Source: Schistocerca nitens
Lineage: Eukaryota > Arthropoda > Insecta > Orthoptera > Acrididae
DNA: 64,000 nucleotides
Assembly (NCBI RefSeq): GCF_023898315.1
Contig: NC_064622.1
Coordinates: 172,256,178-172,320,177, forward strand
Direction: 5' to 3'
Within the stretch, counting starts at the first letter, position 1; every line of letters starts with the position of its first letter. The notes under the pieces were generated by a model. It worked only from the letters and a program-made list of their open reading frames with translations, did not search any database and had not been told where the DNA came from. Position numbers and translations under genes: made by a program. Of this stretch, positions 11,390-22,959 are shown piece by piece.

Positions 11390-12006
11390 TGGTGTGGCAT
11401 AGGGCGCACGATCAATGAACGACATCCACTTTAAGGAACCCCACCCTTTTGTACACCCGGGCGTGTTACAGTTGGAGTCGTGGAATTTCTGCAACCTCAT
11501 CCGAAATGTTCTGTCGCTGTTCTTGAGGGCTGCGAGGGTTGTTGCGATGCACCTTACACTTGGGGCTCCCCACACGAAGAAATCGCACACTGACAGATTA
11601 GGCGACGTGGACAGCCAGCTAGGGCCGCGACCAGACTGACCCCTGCTAACAACTCTGTCAAGCGTGAACTTTGTATAAATGTGGTTCAAATGGTTCAAAT
11701 GGCTCTGAGCACTATGAGACTTAGAATCTGAGGTCATCAGTCCCCTAGACTTAGAACTACTTAAACCTAACTAACCTAAGGACATCACACACATCCATGC
11801 CCGAGGCAGGATTCGAACCGGCGACCGTAGCAGCAACGCAGTTCCGGACTGAAGCGCCGGCTGTGTGAATGTGCTCCAAGATTCGTTGGCTGTATGAGCA
11901 TTTGCTCCCTCCTGTTGCAAGTAACTGTAGGTCTTTTCTTTCTTCGTTAACGCAGCCGCAAATGATTTCAAAATCTCCAGACCATTTTTATTTGCCCCTC
12001 CTGTGT
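11390..12006 (-). pseudogene. Mariner-type transposase C-terminal half, SINE-split, catalytic residue changed
   Basis: Before the SINE (12006-11874, minus strand) the frame reads 'GGANKNGLEILKSFAAALTKK' and 'YSYLQQEGANAHTANESW'. This aligns with the QQDGAxxHxA motif, but the second catalytic Asp is Glu here. After the SINE it reads 'YTKFTLDRVVSRG' and 'TSPNLSVCDFFVWGAPSVRC', in which the third catalytic Asp (CDFF) is retained and SPD has become SPN. It ends with 'FRMRLQKFHDSNCN'. The reading is broken and cannot be functional. Confidence 0.78.
11684..11861 (-). mobile_element. tRNA-derived SINE, family A, head shortened
   Basis: Tail, body and B-box region are clear. The tRNA-like head stops at 'gactgaagcgccgg', about 25 bp short. 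The flanks 'tgtataaatgtg' (11672-11683) and 'tgtgtgaatgtg' (11862-11873) form a diverged duplication. It interrupts the transposase remnant. Confidence 0.9.
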
Positions 12007-12056
12007 ATAAGATGCCCAAACAAGTTACCGCTGACTGCCCAAACCTGCAAGCCTGT

Positions 12057-12095
12057 GTGCGTGTGTGTGTGCGCGCGCGCGCGTGCGCGCGCGAG
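12057..12095. repeat. GT/GC alternating microsatellite
   Basis: A run of alternating purine-pyrimidine (gt then gc dinucleotides), about 39 bp. Such tracts are prone to slippage and to left-handed helix formation. Confidence 0.9.
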
Positions 12096-12430
12096 CCTGC
12101 GTACGCTCGGTGTACTTCTATTCGTATGTTTACAAGTGAAGCAATAAACATATAATTCAGCCGCTCGCATTTCACTAATTCTACTCTTGCTGCCGCGTGT
12201 TTACACAACGGCTCATCCCCCCTGCGCGCATGTAATTATAGATACATAATCGCCACAGAGTGCAGTTCACCTAACAACAATGTGCATGATACACGCAAAA
12301 TGTGGGAATTATTTTGCCACTTCTCATGTTTCCAGTTTATTTGAGATACACATGTACCCGAGGGATCAACACAAGTACGCCTACAGTAATAATCTGGTAC
12401 GTCCATACCTCCAAAACAAACCAACTCCAT

Positions 12431-12461
12431 CCGCCCCCCCCCCGCCCCCCCCCCGCTTTTC

Positions 12462-12506
<45 letters not shown>
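12431..12506. repeat. Poly-C followed by CT microsatellite
   Basis: Two C-runs (about 12435-12456) separated by a G, then a nearly pure (CT)n tract to about 12506. The long ORFs crossing it in several frames are low-complexity artefacts. Confidence 0.9.
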
Positions 12507-12507
<1 letters not shown>

Positions 12508-13431
12508 CCGTCCCCCTCTCTGTGTCTCCATCACTACCACAGTACGTACTTCAAAATACCATGACGAGACAGAGGCGGAAAACACAAGAAGAAGTAAGAA
12601 TTTTAGGTATATAAATAAACTCACTGTCCATTGCGTTCCGAATGAAAACAACGTACGAGCTATGGATTCCCTGCGATGTTTCACAGTGAAATGCCACTCC
12701 ATATGTCCAAGCTCATTGTTCTGTTTTGTGATATATTGACTGCTCATGCATCACGCCTTAGATGTTATCCATTTTCTCTCAAAACTTTAGCTCCAAGTGT
12801 GACTTCGCGTGTCTCTCGCAACGTAACCTACCTGCGATTTAACTCTAACAGTAGGCAGAAATGGATTTGTAAATAACTGTTACGTATGAACCAGAAGTGC
12901 GACTCGCTTTATCGTTTATCTTTCCGCCCACTTCACCTCTTATCTTCTATTGTTACTTTCTGATTTTCCAGTGGAACGCTGACCGAGCACGGCTTTGTAC
13001 AAGAGTTCCAGTTCCATTACAAAGCTGTTTTAGGTACTGGTATTATTAGTGGTAGGTAGGTCTGTGTAACAGGTCGAAGGGTGGTAATGGTAAACGCCTT
13101 AATGAGATTTTTTTTATATGTACAATATACAGTTATTACACTAGATACATTATTTCTGTCAACGTTAGATTATCTTTTAGGCGTCCAAGGTTATAAGCTA
13201 CCATGTCATCAGGTACTGTACTACTACTACTGACATAGCTTAATTGGGGTTTCTTCCTCTTGCTGCTACATACAGCAAACGGCGAGAAATTTCAGTCTGC
13301 ATGTATATGAAATGGAGCTATCACTTGGACTCTGGCGCAGACAAATCAGATTGCAGCCTCTTCGATTGTTTCTCAGAACACTATGAGAACGCTACGTCGC
13401 TTACAAAACACTCCCGAAAATTGCTCAGTTT
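12507..13431. other. No recognisable gene
   Basis: Ordinary AT-leaning sequence with only low-complexity or short ORFs. No element ends or protein motifs were recognised. Confidence 0.35.
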
Positions 13432-13680
13432 GTGATGATGATGATGTCCCGTACTCCGAGGAGCGTAGGGGACGATGCGGAAAACCCGCACCCCCGTACG
13501 AGGCAAGGTCCTAGCCGAGCTGGTTTGCTATTGCCTTCCTCCGACAGTAATGGGGATGAATGATGATGATGAAGACGTCACAACCAGTCATCTCGAGGCA
13601 GGGAAGATCTCTGACCCCGCCGGGAATCGAACCCGGGAACCCGTGCGGGGGAAGCGAAAATGCTACCGCAAGACGCGTAC
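13432..13680 (-). mobile_element. tRNA-derived SINE, family C
   Basis: Read on the minus strand: a head 'gcggtagcattttcgcttcc' with B box 'ggttcgattcc', then 'cggcggggtcagagatct', 'cctgcctcgagatgactgg', and a distal part ending in a 'catcatcatcat' run. The head is essentially that of family A2, but the body and tail differ completely from family A. Confidence 0.82.
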
Positions 13681-13884
13681 CAAGTAAGACTAACAGTGCT
13701 CATTAAACGTATATAAAGATGGATAATGTGAATTGTCATAGGTTTGTTTGGTTCTTCGATGAGTGAGAAGCTGGAAAACCGGAACAGACGCTAGAAGACT
13801 GACGGCCACTATTCCACGAATTACCTCTTACGAAGTCTCAAGAAAAAAAAAAATATTGAAGAATTTACGAACATGAACATCGCT

Positions 13885-14058
13885 TCTGTAAGATTGGACT
13901 AATTACAGCACGCACAGAGGCCTTTAAGCAACATCTCACAGCACTTCACACGAGTGGATCGCGAAGAAGCCCTAGTATTTGGTTCCGTGGGAAGTACCCT
14001 CTACCATCCACCACGTAGTGGCTTGTAGAGTGTAAATGTACGTGTAGGAGCAAGAAAC
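13885..14058 (+). mobile_element. CR1/Jockey-type LINE, 3' end fragment
   Basis: Contains 'gcacgcacagaggcctttaa' and 'ccaccacgtagtggcttgta' followed by 'gagtgtaaatgtacgtgtag'. These match the terminal part of this LINE class just before its ATGTAG-type tail. Only about 170 bp remain, consistent with 5' truncation on insertion. Confidence 0.55.
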
Positions 14059-14435
14059 ATTTAGATGTATTACGATTAACCTTCACTTCGTATCGTAGCA
14101 AATGATTCACCGACATATCGTCACGGGCAGCGTAGCCGCATGCCGAGCGGATTCAACTGCCTGCACGTGTTCTCTCTTTTTAGAGAAATTTGTTTGCTGT
14201 TCTAAATGGTAACTACAGATGTTCATGAAGGACGGAGCTCCTGTTTATCACGTTATGGACGGTGATACGTACATGCGGAAAGCGTGCCTACAACATTCGA
14301 AGACTTACTACTTACCGTTGCTTGCGAGGTCGCAAGTTCGCTTCTTCAGTGTTGGCACTTCTCGTCGGTACGCGTGGGACAGCATGTGCTACCTACTATG
14401 TTCCAAAACGCCGCTCATTATAAGTGAATTCTTCC
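14059..14435. other. No recognisable gene
   Basis: Short ORFs only. A 23-nt stretch near 14365-14387 ('gtcggtacgcgtgggacagc' and on) recurs with one mismatch at 43743-43765, suggesting another small dispersed repeat. Confidence 0.35.
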
Positions 14436-15245
14436 GGTGCTCATATCATGTTTTCTATTGGTAATAGAAATCTAGGATCAAGTGTTTTGGACAGCTCTTG
14501 GGCTTGGGAGTAAGTCGTTTGGTTCTTTTTCACTGTGATGTTGTCTACGGTGGGTCTTAAGGGGCTTATGGAGCACGATCAACTCATGGGATGCTCCTCA
14601 GCAAACCTCGTAAAAAGGTTTTTTACCAGTTTTTCGTACCAAAACCGAGCCGTGGTGTCCAAGCCCGTTATACGTAGTTAATGGCTAAAATTTTTACGCT
14701 ATATTCCTAAAATCCCGTTGTCAAACAACCCTGAAAATTTTATTTATATCCTTATACGTTTTCGAGATACGGGGAGTTTTAGGTGCCAAGACAGAGCCAC
14801 AGACACCAAGACGTCTATGCACTGCATGTGTGTGTATTATTTCCGATGCATCTCTCATAACCCGGCCTCGAACAACTTTGAAATTTTTTTTTATATCTTT
14901 ACCTTTTTCCAGGGGTTCAATTTTACCCCGCATGTACACTTAAAATACGCACATAAAATCCGCTGTGATGGGAAAACGTAGATTATAAACTGACAAAGCA
15001 TGGAAAAACAAGCTGTAAAGTGACTCCATTATCAACGGAAGAGTTCTGTGGAACCCATGTTGTAGTATTGAAGCACATGTAAAATTCTTGAGCATGTAAA
15101 ATCTGATCTAAGTCTAACATTAGTTTTACGTTATTTCAGTTTCTCATAAGTAAACTATCAAAGTTTTATTGATTCCTGAAGTTGTTTTCATATGAGTGAC
15201 AAACCCTGCTATGGCAGGTGAAAGAAAATATTTCTCTCGAATTTA
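14436..15245 (+). repeat. Unclassified dispersed repeat 'U1', copy 1
   Basis: Collinear with 45595-46340. Shared landmarks in order are 'tcaagtgtt.tggacagct', 'aaaatacgcac.taa.atccg', 'gctgtaaagtg', 'gttgtagta.tgaag' and 'catatgagtgaca'. There is no ORF, no tRNA-like head and no obvious terminal repeat. Within copy 1 a roughly 75-bp block at about 14708-14785 recurs in diverged form at about 14860-14930. Class unknown. Confidence 0.75.
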
Positions 15246-15305
15246 ATCCATCATTATTGTCAATATCTTCGAATGGCGTTGTGACGAATAAATGCTATAA
15301 AAAAT

Positions 15306-15329
15306 CTTTCTTTCTTTCTTTTTTTTCTT
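15306..15329. repeat. TTTC microsatellite
   Basis: Repeated 'tttc' units followed by a T-run. Short simple repeat. Confidence 0.85.
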
Positions 15330-15588
15330 GGACAAGTTGAGTTCAATAAATTCCCCGCTCCCAGCTCCATGCTACCTGCCATTTCACTGAGAATAAACAT
15401 AGACTCACCGATATTCTAGAGAACATGGAAACATTACACATTGCGAAAAGGGAAAAATAGACTGACTCACTACAAAAAAAGATATCTGCACACATAAGCA
15501 GACTGCAAGCAATCTGTATAAGAATAATGCACACAAAAAATATGTTTTGTTAAGATGATCACAAGTATGTGTGCCATAGATTAGTCAC

Positions 15589-16910
15589 ATGGAATCACTT
15601 AATAAAAGCAAGTCTTCTGGTCCAGACTGTATACCAATTAGGTTCCTTTCGGAGTACGCTGATGCATTAGCTCCATACTTAACAATGATATACAACCGTT
15701 CGCTCCACGAAAGATCCGTACCCAAAGATTGGAAAGTTGCACGGGTCACACCAATATTCAAGAAATCCACTAAATTACAGGCCCATATCGTAAAGTCAAT
15801 ATGCAGCAGGATTTTGGAATATATATTGTGTTCGAACACTATGAATTACCTCGAAGAAAACGGTTTACTGACACACAGTCATCATGGGTTTAGAAACATC
15901 GTTCCTGTGAAACACAACAACCTCTTTATTTACATGAAGCTCAGAGTGCTATTGACAAGGGATTTCAGATCGATTCCGTATTTCTGGATTTCCGGAAGGC
16001 TTAAAACACTGTACCACACAAGCGGCTCGTAGTGAAATTGCGTGCTTGTGGAATATCATCTCAGTTATGTGATTTCCTGTCAGAGGGGTCACAGTTCGTA
16101 GTAATTAACGGAAAGTCATCGAGTAAAACAGAAGTGATCTCTGGCGTTCCCCAAGGTAGTGTTATAGGTCCTTTGCTGTTCCTTGTCTACATAAATGATT
16201 TGGGAGACAATCTGAGCAGCCGTCTCGGTTGTTTGCAGATGATGCTGTCGATTATCGACTAATAAAATCATCAGAAGATAAAAACAAACTGTAAAACGAT
16301 TTAGAAAAGATGTCTGATTAGTGCGAAAAATGGCATTTGACCCTAAATAACGAAAAGAGTGAGGTCATCCACATGAGTGCTAAAAGGAACTTGTTAAACT
16401 TCGGTTACACGATAAATCCGTCTAATCTAAAACCGTAAATTCAGCTAAATACCTAGGTATTACAATTACGAACAATTTAAATTGGTAGGAACACATATAA
16501 AATGTTGTGGGGAGGGCTAACCAAGGACTGAGTTTTATTGGCAGATTGGCAGAACACTTAGAAAGTGTAAGAGACCCACTAAGGAGACTGCCTACACTAC
16601 GCTTGTCCGTCCTCTTTTAGAATACTGCTGAGTGGTGTGGGATCCTTACCAAATACGACTGATGGAGTACATCGATAAAGTTCACGTTTTGTATTATAGC
16701 GAAATATGGGAGAGAGTGTCACAGAAATGATACAGGATTTGGGCTGGAAATCATTAAAAGAAAGCCGTTTTTCGTTGCGACGGAATCTTGTCCTGAAATT
16801 CCAATCACCAACTTTCTCCTCCGAATGCGAAAATACTTTGTTAACACCGACCTACATAGGGAGGAACGATCACCACGATAAAATAAGGGAAATCAGAGCT
16901 CGTACGTAGG
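15589..16910 (+). pseudogene. LINE reverse transcriptase, frameshifted
   Basis: The first frame (15589-16030) has 'NKSKSSGPDCIPIRFLSEYA', 'SVPKDWKVARVTPIFKK', 'RILEYILCS' and 'EENGLLTHSHHGFR', the early RT blocks. The FLDF-K-A catalytic block follows near 15985-16010 with a stop ('FWISGRL' in the shifted frame). The next frame (16032-16262) has 'VISGVPQGSVIGPLLFLVYI', typical of CR1/Jockey-group RTs. The FADD catalytic motif is intact as DNA near 16233 but lies in another frame. A further piece at 16706-16909 matches the C-terminal part. The enzyme would copy LINE RNA at a nicked target; this copy is dead. Confidence 0.85.
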
Positions 16911-16970
16911 TTTTCATTCTTTCTTCGCGCTATACGAGATTGGAATAATACAGAAATGTGAAGGTGGTTC

Positions 16971-17151
16971 AAAATGGTTCAAATGGCTCTGAGCACTGTG
17001 GGACTTAACATCTGAGGTCATCAGTCCCCTAGAACGTAGAACTACTTAAACCTAACTAACCTAAGGACATCACACACATCCATGCCAGAGGCAGGATTCG
17101 AACCTGCGACCGTAGCGGTCGCGCAGTTCCAGACTGAAGCGCCTGGAGCCG
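16971..17151 (-). mobile_element. tRNA-derived SINE, family A, inside a LINE
   Basis: Tail, body and B box are clear and the head is slightly shortened. The target duplication 'gaaggtggttc' occurs at 16960-16970 and 17152-17162, inside the LINE 3' region. The SINE is therefore younger than the LINE. Confidence 0.93.
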
Positions 17152-17231
17152 GAAGGTGGTTCGATGAACCCTCTGCCAGGCACTTAGATGTGATTTGCTG
17201 AGTATCCATGTAGATGCAGATGTAGATGTAT

Positions 17232-18296
17232 AACGTACGTTTTCAAATATGGTGTAAATCCCTAAAATTATTATCACAGCAATAATTTTGCACATGAATG
17301 AACAGGATTTATTTCCTAATTTTGGGCACGGCGATAATGTAAAAATCGATTCTAACTTCCGCTACCCATTCGCTACTGCATCTAGTCATGCAAGAACCTC
17401 ATTTTCATTAGGTATATAAACTGCGTTTCTAAGGCATTCTAAAAAGATTTCGGTAGCTACACGTATAAAAAGAAACAAATATATTCGTGTATTGAGATCC
17501 AGCTTCGGAGCTGCTTGGTTTGTGTTGTGAAACTAAAATTGCATCTTTCTTAGATTTGTCTGAAATAATCGGAATTTCCCAAGCGAAACGATTTAAGCTT
17601 GTTAACCCTAAGAGTGACCTAGCTGCAGCTCCTTCGTCAAACATCCTATTGTCAACAGTAAAAAATTTTTATTTACAACCCGCGGTTCTTTGTTGATCAC
17701 TTCCGCCGTTTGCTTCCCCGAGGCACATTATTTTCCCAATTGCTTACATTCGCCGTCGGGAAATGCGTTAGTGTGTCTGCTGTTGCATTTGATGTGCTTT
17801 CCACTGCAGTATCCGCTTTCTGTTTTCATGTGTGTTAAATTTCTTCAGTCTAGAGCAGAGTCTTAATTTCTTCTGATGCATGATTAATCCTTTTTAACCG
17901 CCTGCTTTTCCTTTTCCAGCAAAATATCATTAATCTCTTCCAGTGCTACACATTTTACACCTGCAATTTCTGTACAGTTCACACATCCACTTATATGCAT
18001 TTACAACGTCCAGTTCCAGTTGTGTACAGCTTAAATGGTCTCTCATATACCAGTCACTCGCGGTTCTCATCGTCCACTGGAGTGTAATTCATGTATGCCA
18101 ACGCTGTTCGGATAACATCTCCCAAAGCTCTGTAATTCACACCTTTCATTTCTGTGTGGTTTGTATTTTGCCGAACCTTTGTTTTGTTTCCATTGCAACT
18201 TAGCTGGTTCTTTCCGTTTCATCTTGCTCCACACAGTACGCTCCAGCACTGCCCGTGTCTTGTGTCATCTTACACATCTTCTAGGATAGCATGCCT
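17232..18296. other. No recognisable gene
   Basis: AT- to pyrimidine-rich sequence with short ORFs and no motif. Nothing assignable. Confidence 0.35.
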
Positions 18297-18360
18297 TGTT
18301 GTTGTTGTTGTTGTGGTCTTCAGTCCTGAGACTGGTTTGATGCAGCTCTCCATGCTAAAG
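18297..18360 (-). mobile_element. RTE-type LINE, extreme 3' end only
   Basis: A (TTG)n run followed by 'tggtcttcagtcctgagact' and 'ggtttgatgcagctctccat' is the exact reverse complement of the LINE end at 59540-59591. About 60 bp are present, then homology stops. This is an extreme 5'-truncated insertion. Confidence 0.9.
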
Positions 18361-18926
18361 TATCTAGCTTATTTGTGGCAGTCGATGAGAGTGATACAAG
18401 ATCTCGTTTTACTCGATGAGTCATATATTATACATGTACACTTTATATTTCTCACACAGATGTCTTCAATAGTCGATATGTTGCGCACGGAAGTATCGAG
18501 TACACGCAATGATATCCTTGGTTGTCTGTAGTTTGTCGTTGCCAGCAGCGTTCACATGTATTAAGTGACATGCTCTTATGTTGGTCAGGTTCTGAGCGGC
18601 GTGGGAAAATAACTAGCAGAGCATAGACATGCAGACGCAGAAGATGTTGCTTTTTAATATGGTTTTGTAAGTATTGATTTTAGAATTGTGGAGTTATTCA
18701 GGTAATATTGTCGCTCCACTTCTTTGTGGAGCGTACTTTATAATGAGTTAAACATAATCAAATTTTCGATACGATTTTTTATTATTGATTTTTGTCGGTT
18801 AGTTTGGTTGCAGAGACGAGACTAAATAAAATTATCCGCTCAAATCGATTGCACTCAGAGTCCTAGGTTCACAGCTGTTTTACTACTTTATTAACTAGTT
18901 ACATGGCAGGACTATACAACGAACAG
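18361..18926. other. No recognisable gene
   Basis: AT-rich; only short ORFs. Nothing assignable. Confidence 0.35.
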
Positions 18927-18929
18927 GCA

Positions 18930-19810
18930 TGGACTCGTCTAATGTCTGAAGTAGTGCTGGAGGGAACTGACACTTTGAATCCTGCAGGGCTGTCCATAAG
19001 AGTACGAGGGGATAGAGATCTCTTCTGAACAGGACGTTGCAAGGCATCCAAGATATACTCAGTAATGTTCATGTACGGGTAGTCTGGTGGCCAGCACAAG
19101 TGTTTAAACTAAGAAGAGTGCTGCTGATGCCGCTCTGTAGCAATTCTGTGCGTATGGGTATCGCATTGTTCTGCTGGAATTGCCAAAGTCCGTCGGAATG
19201 CACAATGGAAATGAAGGGATGCAGCTGATCAGACAGGATGCTTACGTACGTGTCACCTGCCAGAGTCGTATCTAGACGTATCAGGCGTCTCATATCACTC
19301 CAACTGCACACGCCCCACACCATAACAGAGCCTCCACCAGCTTAAACAGTCCCCTGCTGACATGTAGGGTCCATGGATCCAAGAGGTTGTCTCCAAACGC
19401 GTACATATCCACCCGTTCGATACAATTTGAAACGAGACTCGTCCGACCAGGCAACATGTTTCCTGTCATCAACAGTCCAATGTCGGTGTTGACGGGCCCA
19501 GGCGAGGCGTAAATCTTTTCTCGTGCGGTCATTAATAGTACACGAGTGGGTCTTCGGCCCCGAAAGCCCATATCGATGATGTTTCGTTGAATGGTTCACA
19601 TGCTGACTCTTGTTGATGGCTCAGCATTGAAATCTGCAGCAATGTGCGGAAGGGTTGCACTTCTGTGACGCTGAACAATTCTCTTCAGTCGTCGTTGGTT
19701 CCGTTCTTGCAGGATCTTTTTCCGGCCGCAGCGATGTTGGAGATATGATGTTTTCCTGATATTCACGGTTCACCCGTGTAATGGTCGTACAGGAAAATCC
19801 CCACTTCATC
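18930..19810 (-). pseudogene. Tc1-like transposase, broken (second copy)
   Basis: Pieces in order on the minus strand. The N-terminal part (to 19810) has 'WGFSCTTITRVNREYQEN' in decayed form. The middle has 'WTVDDRKHVAWSDESRFKLY' (first Asp and Glu kept, better than copy one) and 'YVRVWRQPLGSMDP'. The C-terminal part (19099-18930) has 'PPDYPYMNITEYILDALQRP' with the catalytic Glu retained. Several frameshifts separate the pieces. Its neighbours are unrelated repeats. Confidence 0.83.
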
Positions 19811-20036
19811 TACACCTCGGAGATGCTGTGTCCCATCGCTCGTGCGCAAACTATAACACCACGTTCAAACACACTTAAATGTTGATAACCTGCCATTGTA
19901 GCAGCAGTAACCAACCTAACAACTGCGCCAGACACTTGTCTTATATAGACGCAGCCGACCGCAGCACCATATTCTGCCTGTTTACGTATCTCTGTATTTG
20001 AATACGCGTGACTGTACCAGTTTCTTTGGCACTTCG

Positions 20037-20249
20037 TCCGCAGCTCGTGGTCGTGCGGTAGCGTTCTCGCTTCCCGCGCCCGGGTTCCCGGGTTCGATTC
20101 CCGGCGGGGTCAGCTATTTTCTCTGCCTCGTGATGACTGGGTTTTGGTGATGTCCTTAGTTTAGTTAGGTTTAAGTAGTTCTAAGTTCTAGGGGACTGAT
20201 GACCATAGATGTTAAGTCCCATAGTGCTCAGAGCCATTTGAACCATTTT
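20037..20249 (+). mobile_element. tRNA-derived SINE, family A2, complete
   Basis: Head 'cgtgcggtagcgttctcgct' with B box 'gggttcgattcc' and 'cggcggggtcag', then the family-A body and tail. The duplication 'tttggcacttcg' at 20025-20036 and 20250-20261 lies in the Tc1 terminal repeat. The SINE postdates that transposon. Confidence 0.93.
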
Positions 20250-20280
20250 TTTGGCACTTCGGTGCATTTTTTTAGGTAAG

Positions 20281-21045
20281 TGTATCTTGCAAAGGTAGCT
20301 GTAATCGTTAATGCTCACTGCATTGCATGCCATAGAGTTTCACATCATAGCTTCTGCAGCATACAGTTTTAGGTTTCCTAATTATTTTAGCACATTTTAA
20401 CAGAAATACAGTTACACAATATCAGACGGATATGGCGACTCATTTCATGGGAGATCGTTTGCGAAAACATACCACTTGCATTGCTCATTTGATAGAACTT
20501 TTACATTACAATATATACACACACGAAAATTAAGAATTGCAGACCTACGACCTATATATAAACCAACACAAAATAATTACAAGCTGTCCTCAACCAGAAG
20601 ATTGAGTTGAATATTGCAGTACTCTTTCAGGCATGGTCCTGTTTCAGATGGTGAGTCTTGCCTTCATCCAGCCTTCGAACAAACTTCGCCTACCAATTAT
20701 AGCGGACCTGTAGTTTAACATAGATTGGTGACCGCGGTACAAGTTGGAATTTTTCATGGGAGCGGGTAGCTAACTGATAAGACAGAATGTGATAAGTTAC
20801 AGAAAAATGTTGTAGGACGGGCTGACAATTTAAAATGAGACCTTTGGATTTGTAATCTGTTACTGAACCCCTCGGACTTAGTCCTTCAGATCGACTCACC
20901 TTGAACTTTTTTCCTACGTATATTGGTTAGTTCTTGGTACTAAAGCTCTTAACATCAATGTTTTCTTGTGAAAATTGGCTTTCCTACGTGTGTACCCAGG
21001 TGCCTACGAAGAACAGGAGGATGTAGAAACACTTGGTACCGATAT
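20281..21045. other. No recognisable gene
   Basis: AT-rich; one short ORF on the minus strand without motifs. Nothing assignable. Confidence 0.35.
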
Positions 21046-21800
21046 ATACTATCTGATCAAAGATAACCGGACACCCCTATGTAACGAGGAATTGACCTCC
21101 ACATGTCATGAGGGGCGGACCGAACAATGTGAAAGCGGGAGGGAGTGTTTTGATGTCAGCAGTGAGTTAGTAACAGGAGAACTGATAGACGAGGAGAGCT
21201 CAGAGAGTTTGAACGAGGACTAGTCACTGGACGTCACCTGAGTAACAAACTCCTCAGGGACCTTTCAACTCTTCTAAAACTGCCCATGTCGACCGTTGGT
21301 GATGTGGCTGTGAAGTGAAAACGCGAAGGGATAATCACAGCTAAATCAAGATCAGCAGATCTCATGTGCAGGTGGAGAGGGACCATTTATCATTGCAGGT
21401 GGTGGCTGTAAGAAATCGTATGAAATGAGCGAAATGAATCACTTGTGAGCTCCGTAGTTCTGCCAGTAGTCCAACTAGCACAAGAACTCTGCGTAGGGAG
21501 TGAAAAGAATGGGAAATAATGGTTCGAGTGGCTCCTCATAAGCCACATTTTTCTTTGGCCAGTACTAAGCAAAGCTTGATGTGGTGTAAAGATCGATGCC
21601 ACTGGTCAATGAATGACTGCGGATAAGCGATTTGCAGTGATGAATCACGCTATAGCCTGTGGCAGTCCGATAGAAGGGTTTGGAGTGTATGGGGGATGTT
21701 ACCTGCCATCATGTGTAGTGAAATTAGTGAAGTACGGAGGAAGTGGTGTTACAGCAGAGGAATTTTTTTCGGTATGTGGGAATAATCTGTGTTCATGAAA
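21046..21800 (+). mobile_element. Tc1-like transposon remnant, third family
   Basis: Begins with 'tctgatcaaagataaccgga' followed by 'caccccta', the kind of terminus seen in a common Tc1 family. A decayed transposase follows in mixed frames: 'FERGLVTGRHLSNKSLRD' near 21205-21270, 'LPMSTVGDV' near 21282-21305, 'APHKPHFSL' near 21535-21560, and 'DESRYSLW' near 21640-21665. The opposite terminus was not found. Confidence 0.68.
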
Positions 21801-22955
21801 ATAAGTTTGGTATCCTGCGCTCTGAAATCTGCCTCCATGGGTGAGTTGTCAGTTACGAGGAGTGAGACAGCGTACAAGGTCTAGTAGAAACCTATACAGT
21901 AAATACTATAGCGTTTTAAAGCTAACTCTACGAAGTGATTAAATATATTTATGGGAATGAAAGTTTCTAAGGAAACCATAAGAACTCAAAACCGTAATAA
22001 CTCAAAAATCAAGGTTAACGAAAACTTCCGACACCAGCTACCAGACTCGCTTTTCAGTTAGACGTTCGTTCGGGAAAGTCCATTCTCCTACGGCCATAAT
22101 TGGCTTGAAAATTCAGGAAGGTATTACAACTTGTGAACTAAATCAAAGAAAGCTTTTAACAGTCACGACGTAAACTGGCTTTGTCAGAATTCCATAGAGA
22201 AAGAAACGGATCTTTAATATACAAATTTTTCAGTAGGTCTGATATATGTTTATACCACTCTTTTTGTAGTAATTAATACGCAAACTAGTGATTAGTGATG
22301 ACAAAATAGATACCACGTTTAAACGCGATTCTATGTATCCGTTTGAGATGAGGAAATTCAGCATCAGCAGTAGAAGTGGAGCTAACAACTATGGAACCAC
22401 TTGCTGACAGACTTCCCCCTTTTTTTTTTTTTTTTTTTTTTTGTAACTCCCTATATGAAATTAAATTAAGCCTGCTGGAACACTTTAATTGTGAAAGACT
22501 GGCAGCCATGTAAAGATTCAATAAATCCTTTATAGAGAGAAGGTTATTTGGTTCGCCCAAGATTATTTTTATTGTTTTGGTTTGTTGTGTGAGTCACGAA
22601 TTCGATTAAAAACGCCTATTCAGACTCTACAGTTTACGCGATAGCAGCAGCAAACGCTAAGCTAGCAGAATGTATATGGAAGAACTTTTTTTTTACGTGC
22701 TATAGGGATTCGGTTTACAGGAAAAGACGAGACGACGTTCATACACTTCTCAAACCTTGAGCACCATTTCGGTGGTGACGATGTCTACAGCAGCTGCAGG
22801 TCGCTATGATAGCTACTATACGCCAAAGATTGCGGCAGGTGCAAAACAAGTACTTTTTCTTCCACATAAATCTATAGAACAGATTAGAAGGGGTTAAGTG
22901 TGGTGGCCGTGGTGGCCGTCTGTACCATCACCAACGCGACTGAGCCATCGTCGAG
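21801..22955. other. No recognisable gene; contains a poly-T tract
   Basis: A poly-T run of about 23 bases lies at 22420-22442 (poly-A on the minus strand). It could mark the end of an unrecognised retrocopy, but no source sequence could be recognised. Otherwise featureless. Confidence 0.35.
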
Positions 22956-22959
22956 ACAG

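Larger units (their letters stand above)
10302..12010 (-). mobile_element. Mariner-type transposon remnant
   Basis: The minus strand carries the C-terminal half of a mariner-type transposase (about 12000-11390), split by a SINE. Roughly 1 kb of non-coding DNA follows, down to 'acaggctgggacaaatgaaa' near 10301-10320, which looks like the element's terminus. The N-terminal DNA-binding half and the other terminus were not found, so the element is truncated at about 12010. Three imperfect direct repeats sit at 10.76-11.11 kb. Confidence 0.6.
15580..17231 (+). mobile_element. CR1/Jockey-type LINE, 5'-truncated copy
   Basis: Contains the RT domain (see the pseudogene entry), the 3' coding tail and the non-coding end 'gtagatgcagatgtagatgt' at 17208-17227. 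Truncation falls just before the 'NKSKSSGPD' start of the RT. A family-A SINE is inserted at 16971-17151. Confidence 0.85.
18927..20280 (-). mobile_element. Tc1-like transposon remnant, second copy, SINE-split end
   Basis: Same family as 3062-4232. They share 'actcgtctaatgtctgaagt', 'aatcctgcagggctgtcc' and the end 'accagtttctttggc'. The left inverted end is missing. The right end is split by the A2 SINE at 20037-20249. Minus-strand transposase pieces occupy 18930-19810. Confidence 0.85.

Noticed and set aside
11771..12208. 145-codon minus-strand ORF as a single gene
   Set aside because: It is a chance fusion of SINE sequence, a transposase fragment and a GT/GC microsatellite.
12302..12747. 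Overlapping 145- and 136-codon ORFs
   Set aside because: Both cross the poly-C and CT microsatellite, whose translation gives long Ser/Leu or Arg/Glu runs; flanks show no motif.
20975..21223. 82-codon acidic ORF as a host protein
   Set aside because: It spans the Tc1 terminus and the decayed start of its transposase in the wrong frame.
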